Below are positions 58,728-64,000 of a stretch of DNA of 64,000 bases, one piece after another. The stretch spans positions 5,374,349 to 5,438,348 of the forward strand of contig NC_065537.1 in the NCBI RefSeq assembly GCF_932294415.1. Direction: 5' to 3'. Each line of letters opens with the position of its first letter. The first letter of the stretch is position 1. The notes beneath the pieces were generated by a model. The model saw nothing but the letters and a program-made list of their open reading frames with translations. It made no database searches and was not told the origin of the DNA. The translations under genes were made by a program, and so were the position numbers. Origin of the DNA: Quercus robur (taxonomy: Eukaryota > Streptophyta > Magnoliopsida > Fagales > Fagaceae).

Positions 58728-60933
58728 CTAAGCAGCAGGAACGTCAGCAGGGTTGCCGTCAACCTGATGGTCTTCAACATCCACTATCACGGCTGGTGAA
58801 TCGGAAACTGCAGGATTAGCAGCTGGCTGGGCTAAGACTACACTACCGTCATGCTCCGGAGTAAGGCTGGGCTGAGTAAAGCCGTCGTCTCCATCATCCA
58901 TGGTAATCCCAGACAAGTCCAGCTCCGGGAAGGCCGACGCGACCTGCCGAAGGCAATCATCGAACCCAGTGCCATAATATCGGGCACATGAGTCAATAAA
59001 AGACTGCGACACTTTGAAGTCTCTAATCGCGTCAGTCTTCGCCGTCTGCAGCTTTTCCCCTAGAGCCATCACCTCTCCCTAGAGCTTGTCATGCTGACCG
59101 CTGACCTCCGTCAGTTTCTCCTTAACTTCCTAGAGCTCCTTGTTGAGGAGACAGACGGCTTCCTTGTACTGAGCTTGCTGGTTCAACAGGTTCGTGTTAT
59201 GGCTACGAACTCGGGTGACAACCCCCTCCTTCGCCACACAACGGTCACGAAGGGCCTTGACACGCACCAAGGCCTAAAAGAACATATCCGTTGGTCAAAA
59301 AGTATACCAAAATGGGATAAGGCATGTTCAACCCAAAAATGTGAGAAACATACCCTGGAGAGATCGAAGAGGGCCGACGCCCCTAAATCTTCCGTCCCCA
59401 CCTGGTTACAGGGCTCCACGTCCGTTGGTTTTATCAGAGATTCAACCTCCCCGACGGCATATTCCTTATGGGTTAGGAGACGGCACGGACCCTCGTTGAC
59501 GGGACCAGTGGAAGTCATCACCCCCTTTCCCGCGCCATGGCTAGGCTTCAGAGGGGATTTTTCCTTCAAAGGTTCGTCTGCAGGAGTGACGGCAGTCTTT
59601 TTTGAGGGACGGCTGTCACCCCCGTCGGGCTTCCTCTTCGCCACTTTAGCGACGGCCTTGGGGGTTGACGAGGCCTCCCCCCCTGCCTCCTTAGCCTTCC
59701 TCTCTTCCTTCTGACGAGCTGCGGCGGCTCGTATCCTTTGCTTCGCAGATTCCATCTCTGCAACACAAGAAAGACTGTTGGGGAAAGGGACGGAAAAATG
59801 AAACTGACGGGAAAAATAAAAGTCTACTCACGTCGGCGTGCAAACTCTTCCAACCTACGAGCTTCCGCTGACGGATCTGGACCCCCACAGTATAAGTGAA
59901 GGGTGTCAAGGGTGATCAAATCCCTGCACTTACGGTCTTCCAAAGGGATTTCCAGAATCCGTTGGATGAACTCCTCCTGCTCGTCAATTATGTGCGGACG
60001 GGTATAAGCTGAAAGAAATAAAAAGTGTTAGTAGCGTCGCCTCAAAAAAACACACGAGCCTCATAGTTGACGGGATTAACCTGAATCCCTGACAAAGGCC
60101 CAGGTGTTGTCAAAATAACCACGTGGCATCGTCGCCCACTCCTCCTGACGGCAAACCCAATCTGTCCCTTCAACAAAAAAATACCTACTCTTCCAGTTCC
60201 TATTTGAGTCTGGCATATCTGACACTAACCGTAGCCCTTTCTCCCGGGCATTAAAGTGATAAGTCCCCTTAGACGAGGAGATGTGGTGAGGCCTATAACA
60301 ATAAAAGAATTCTCCTAGCGTGAGCTGACGGTGTCCTCCACTAAGACTGCCCCATAGGATTTCAGCTCCTATAAAAGTCCTCCAGGCGTTTGGGGCAATC
60401 TGGGTGACGGATATTCCAAGGAAGTTAGCAAGTTGACGGTGTAGAGCCGTCAACGGTAACCTCAGACCCGCAGCAAACATGGCATCATACATGCCAACGT
60501 CAGCTGTCCTCCCGGAGTAACACCTCTCATCCTCTCTAGGGAGACGGAGGGGGATGTGGTCTGGGATTTGATAACGAACCTGTAACTCCCTAAAAACTTT
60601 ACCACTCATTCCAGGCGAAAATTTGTTGACGGCCCAATCCTCAGGAAGAATGAAGGGACGGTTATCTCCGGGACCCTCCGAGGTTCCTTCACTGGATCTC
60701 TCATCCCCGTCACTATCCTCTCCGTCAACATCCATTCCATCCCCGTCGTTTCCATCCCCTCTTCCCTCATCCTCATCTCCCTCAGCAAAACTCTCATCGC
60801 CGTCAGGAGATTGGGCTGACGACCCTCTCTCTGACGGAAGGGAGAAGTCTGACTCATTTCCAGAACCAAAGGTTTCGTCGTAGCCCGCTCCTTCGCGAAC
60901 TGACGACTCCTCACAAGACGCGTTACTTGACAT
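58728..60933 (-). pseudogene. Antisense four-exon gene with gypsy-type transposon domain (PF04195-like)
   Basis: Exons on the minus strand: 60933-60081, 60008-59832, 59757-59354 and 59273-58728. All three introns are GT-AG and phase-compatible, giving 660 codons. The first exon has an acidic Ser/Asp/Glu-rich front, then FRELQVRYQIPDHIPLRLP, MYDAMFAAGLRLPL and LGISVTQIAPNAWR. This is the signature of the 'putative gypsy type transposon' domain (Transposase_28). The third exon is rich in Lys/Ala and basic; the fourth is coiled-coil-like and then acidic. Two TAG codons in exon 4 (59130-59132, 59079-59081) break this copy. Extra antisense frames are known in Tat elements; their function is not established. 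The ATG at 60933 was chosen over the upstream non-ATG frame. Confidence 0.8.
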
Positions 60934-61359
60934 CTGACTACCTACAAGTGACGGGTTCAAACTAAGTACCTTGGCTGACGACCTCACTAATGAGGCAAAA
61001 ATAAAAAAGAAAAAAGAAGAAGGAAGGGGAGAGAAGATGAAAACTTACCAGTATGGAGGCCTTCTGGATGACTCTAAAAGACAACGACGGATAAGCCGAC
61101 GGAAGTGAAGCTGACGAAAGGAGGGTGACGGTCTTTCTCTCCACAAGATCAGCAAGGATGAAATAGTGAAAAATGAGGGGAAGTGCTGTTTATATATGGA
61201 AAAAATGGCGCGGAAGACGAAGCGACGTCTCGTCAGACGCGGAGCCAATAGGAACGAGCCACCTGTCCAAGGCATTAAATGCACAGATCCACGCGAATGA
61301 TATCCCTGCCTCTTTAGAAAACAAACTCCATAACCCGTCAGTATAGAGTCTGACGGAGG

Positions 61360-61377
61360 TATGGAGTAGGGGGCAAG
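61360..61377 (+). other. Polypurine tract of the Tat element
   Basis: GGTATGGAGTAGGGGGCAAG directly precedes the 3' LTR start TGATGAGG, the standard site of plus-strand priming. Confidence 0.8.
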
Positions 61378-61960
61378 TGATGAGGATAAAATTAGATAGA
61401 CATGAGTGACGGTATACGCTTGACAATGGTGACGAGGTGTTTTTGCCGTCAGCATTCCTTCAAGGCTGACGAGGATATGAAGAAAAAGAACTCCACATAT
61501 AAAGCTGGACATCCTGAATCTGACGGGGCAAACATAAACTGACGGGGTAAACATAAACTGGCGGCGTCAGTCTATGGAATGATTGATCTGCACGTTTACG
61601 TATATTAGTAAATAACTTGCTCCCCACGTTTCATGAAACCTAAGGACTCCTATATGGAAAGAATCCCGTAAAATACGCCCAAGAAGACTCCTATAAGGAA
61701 AAGACTTCTACTCCAAGGAAAAGATGTCAACCCTCTACTACTATAAAAACCCAAGCACCCTCACAAACCAAGGTATGCATAATTTACCCTCTCTAGCACT
61801 CTAGAGCAGTGAGAATAGTTCTAACTTGACCTTCGGAGGGTGTTTGGCCGGTACCACACCGGTACTCTCTGCTAGGTTATTCCTTTTCGTTGTGCAGGTG
61901 CCATTCGCGATCGTATGAGGAACGTGTGACTCACTGGTGATATTATTTCCGACATCATCA
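61378..61960 (+). repeat. 3' LTR of the Tat element
   Basis: 583 bp, same length as the 5' LTR, with seven substitutions by eye, three of them CpG-related (for example GTACG versus GTATG). Followed by the target duplication AATAT. Confidence 0.95.
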
Positions 61961-61965
61961 AATAT

Positions 61966-62984
61966 GTTACGAATTTGAATAATAAGTTTTTCTTTTTCTT
62001 TTTCTTTTTTTAATTCTGTTAGATATTTTTTCATTTGTTCTGTTTAGTCTAATCTTGTTATTGTTTGAACTTTTTCTTTTTCTTTTTTGTGTGGTTATTT
62101 TGACTAATTTTTAGAGTTATGTCAAGGTACATTACCAATATATTAATAGAGTTGGTTCTAAAACTTAAAATTTAAAAATTAAAAATTGTTAGCGTGCATG
62201 CTATGTAGAAAGACCCAATACTACCTTGGACGAAGACCCCTGGGAAAACTACTCTATCGTGTGATTTGTGTCATTAATAATGGACATCTCTCCTGAAAAC
62301 GACGGGCAGAGAACATGAGTTTGAACTTTGAACTATTGTCATCTTCTTTTAAACCCTTTCCCAAGGGGTCCTACCCCTATCTTCGGGATGGTTGTTTCCA
62401 GAATGAGATATATGGCAAGTCAAGTCTTGAACAAGATTTGTATTGTGGCTCTATCAAGTATCATTTTCTCTCTTATCAACTAAATTGTTTATCTCAATTT
62501 CCTCAATCTAAATTTGGTTTCATAACTAAACTTTTCATATTCGAATTAATATGCCTGAACTTTGTGCTTATATAAGAGGCTAACATCTACGATTTTCACA
62601 ACTTCCAGATGTGCGTATGCACTATTTAACAACAAAAAGACAACTAAAATAGGACAAAATTCGTATTAAACAAAAAGGCCCCGGAAATTTATGTTAACGC
62701 CTTAATGATACCTTCCAAGCTTATTTACTTTTCATGATTTGTAAATATTTTTGAAATTTTTAAGCCCAAAAACTCAAAGCAAACTTATAGAAACTAGTAA
62801 AAATAGTTAAAGACTTGTTTGCCTTGGAAGTTAAAACGTAAAGGCTGTAGTATTTCCTAGAAGACTCAAATTAAATGTTTTTTTGACTTCTTGAACAACA
62901 TAAATCATCAACTTCAAATATCATTTTCCCCCTCAAAAAAAAAAAAAAAATGGGCCATGTTTGCTGGACTTAAAAATCAATTGG
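61966..62984. other. Intergenic, no gene seen
   Basis: AT-rich. About 62185-62250 (GTTAGCGTGCATGC...AAGACCCAATACTACCTTGGACGAAGACCCC) resembles the receptor-kinase upstream block at 48270-48325. An 86-codon open frame at 62315-62575 has no recognisable domain. Confidence 0.45.
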
Positions 62985-64000
62985 CACTACAACAAAAGTG
63001 GGTTATGGTGAAATCTAGTGAGGATAAACAATTTCGTCACCAAATATTATAAAAATTTTAAAATTGGTGACAAAATCAATATTTCGTCACCAAATTGATT
63101 TCGTCACCAAAGATGTACCGATTGGTGATGAAATAAATATTTCGTCACCAAAGATGCACAAATTGGTGACGAAATATTAATTTCATCACTATAGGTCATG
63201 AAAAAAAGGCAAACCTAGGGTGACGAAATATTCACGTCTCCAAAGACTTACCAGAGGTGACGAAATTCTAAATTTGTCACCCAATATTAGGATGTAGGTG
63301 TTTTTGGTGACGAAATAAATTTTGGTCACCAATTGTTTAACCAAAGACTAACTGGAGGGCGACAAAATTCCAAATTCATCATCCAATATTAAGATGGAGG
63401 TGTTTTTGGTGAAGAAATAAGTGTTCATCACCTATTGTTTACAAATAATTAAGGATAGCCATGGGCAAGGTATACCCATACATACCCAACCCAATTAATT
63501 TATCCAAGGATATCCGATTACTTTACCCAATTAGTATCCATACTCAATTGTTACCCGGTCTGTTTATCCATAGATATCCATACCCTACCCAAAGCCAATT
63601 TTTATAAAATCACCAAATATTCTCAAAAACCACTAAAATGACCAATATATCTTCAAAATCTCTAAAATAAGCAAAATACCCATGAAACCTTTAAAATGAC
63701 CAAAATACTCCTACAATCTCTAAAATCACCAATTATGCTAAAAAACCATTACAATGACCAAAATATCCCAAAATCTCTAAAATGAGCAAAATACCCATGA
63801 AATAACCTCAAAAATGACCAAAATACCTCCAAAATGACCAATGTATGGACCGTATTTGGATTAAATCCAGTACATGATTGGGTTTAAGCCCAACAAGCCC
63901 AAACAATGAATTTATAGAGCGTGGGTGAAAGAACTAATTCTACTCTAAAAGATGGACCATAAAAGTTGCCGAATTAAGATTGTTAAGCATAAGTAAAGTA
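62985..64000. mobile_element. End of a second CACTA element (continues beyond window)
   Basis: Starts CACTACAACAAAAGTGGGTT, sharing the first 14 bases with the CACTA element at 30730. Then, over 63030-63430, come repeated GGTGACGAAAT and complementary ATTTCGTCACC motifs in face-to-face pairs. This is a CACTA terminal plus subterminal array. The other end is not in the window, so length and target duplication are unknown. Confidence 0.75.
63600..63850. repeat. Degenerate minisatellite (AAAATGACCAAAATA units)
   Basis: About ten imperfect units of roughly 17-35 bp built on CTCTAAAATGACCAAAATACC, inside the presumed second CACTA element. Just before it, 63455-63590 repeats TACCCATA/TATCCATA words. 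Confidence 0.65.

Larger units (their letters stand above)
51506..61960 (+). mobile_element. Complete Ty3/gypsy retrotransposon of the Tat lineage
   Basis: A 10,455-bp element. The LTRs are 583 bp each and differ at 7 positions by my count (98.8% identity). The target duplication is AATAT at 51501-51505 and 61961-61965. Primer site, gag-pol, 3' tandem array, antisense gene and polypurine tract are all in place. Two RNase H domains (one before and one after the stop at 55605) mark it as Tat lineage. Base composition is clearly richer in G+C than its surroundings. High LTR identity and few lesions point to recent insertion, but the copy is disabled by three stops in gag-pol and two in the antisense gene. 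Confidence 0.95.

Noticed and set aside
62315-62575. 86-codon plus-strand open frame
   Set aside because: No motif, no homologue recognised, in AT-rich intergenic DNA.

Overview
This window looks like plant nuclear DNA, most likely from a woody eudicot. The sequence between elements is AT-rich, introns are GT-AG, and LTR retrotransposons, an L1-type LINE, CACTA elements, MITEs and tRNA-derived SINEs are nested in one another. There is also a local cluster of non-RD LRR receptor kinases of the At3g47570/EFR type. A Fagaceae origin (oak or chestnut group) is a guess from the style of the SINEs and receptor kinases and cannot be proved here. No bacterial, organellar or viral genome is present.

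Layout. 1-647: left-pointing Ty3/gypsy element cut by the window edge (gag start, primer site, LTR). About 750-12215: remains of a split PrmC/HemK methyltransferase gene. Its last intron (9.4 kb) holds a SINE, a decayed antisense LINE and a decayed 5.2-kb Ty1/copia element. 13236-19565: 6.3-kb SIRE-like Ty1/copia derivative with two 1103-bp LTRs and only part of gag. 19841-20668: solo LTR. About 20.8-28.0 kb and 42.7-48.2 kb: two copies of a duplicated receptor-kinase unit, both on the minus strand. The first is a pseudogene split by a solo LTR; the second has an almost intact two-exon gene. Between them lie 5' fragments of further copies, a 5'-truncated LINE (28544-36956) carrying a CACTA element (30730-35434), a MITE, a 115-bp tandem repeat and a solo LTR. 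48.7-51.3 kb: two SINEs, a Mutator-like MITE and a head-to-head LTR palindrome. 51506-61960: complete 10.45-kb Tat-lineage Ty3/gypsy element with near-identical LTRs and matching target duplications. 62985-64000: the end of a second CACTA element.

How it works together. The only plausible functional host gene is the receptor kinase at 44362-48114. It encodes signal peptide, LRR ectodomain, one membrane span and a non-RD kinase, with one suspicious substitution (Gly to Arg) in kinase subdomain IX. Everything else is transposon-encoded or decayed.

The most unusual system is in the Tat element. Downstream of gag-pol there is a four-exon gene on the opposite strand, encoding a gypsy-type-transposon (PF04195-like) domain protein. 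Next to it lies a 124-bp tandem array. The motif TGACGG recurs through the LTR, the array and the antisense gene.
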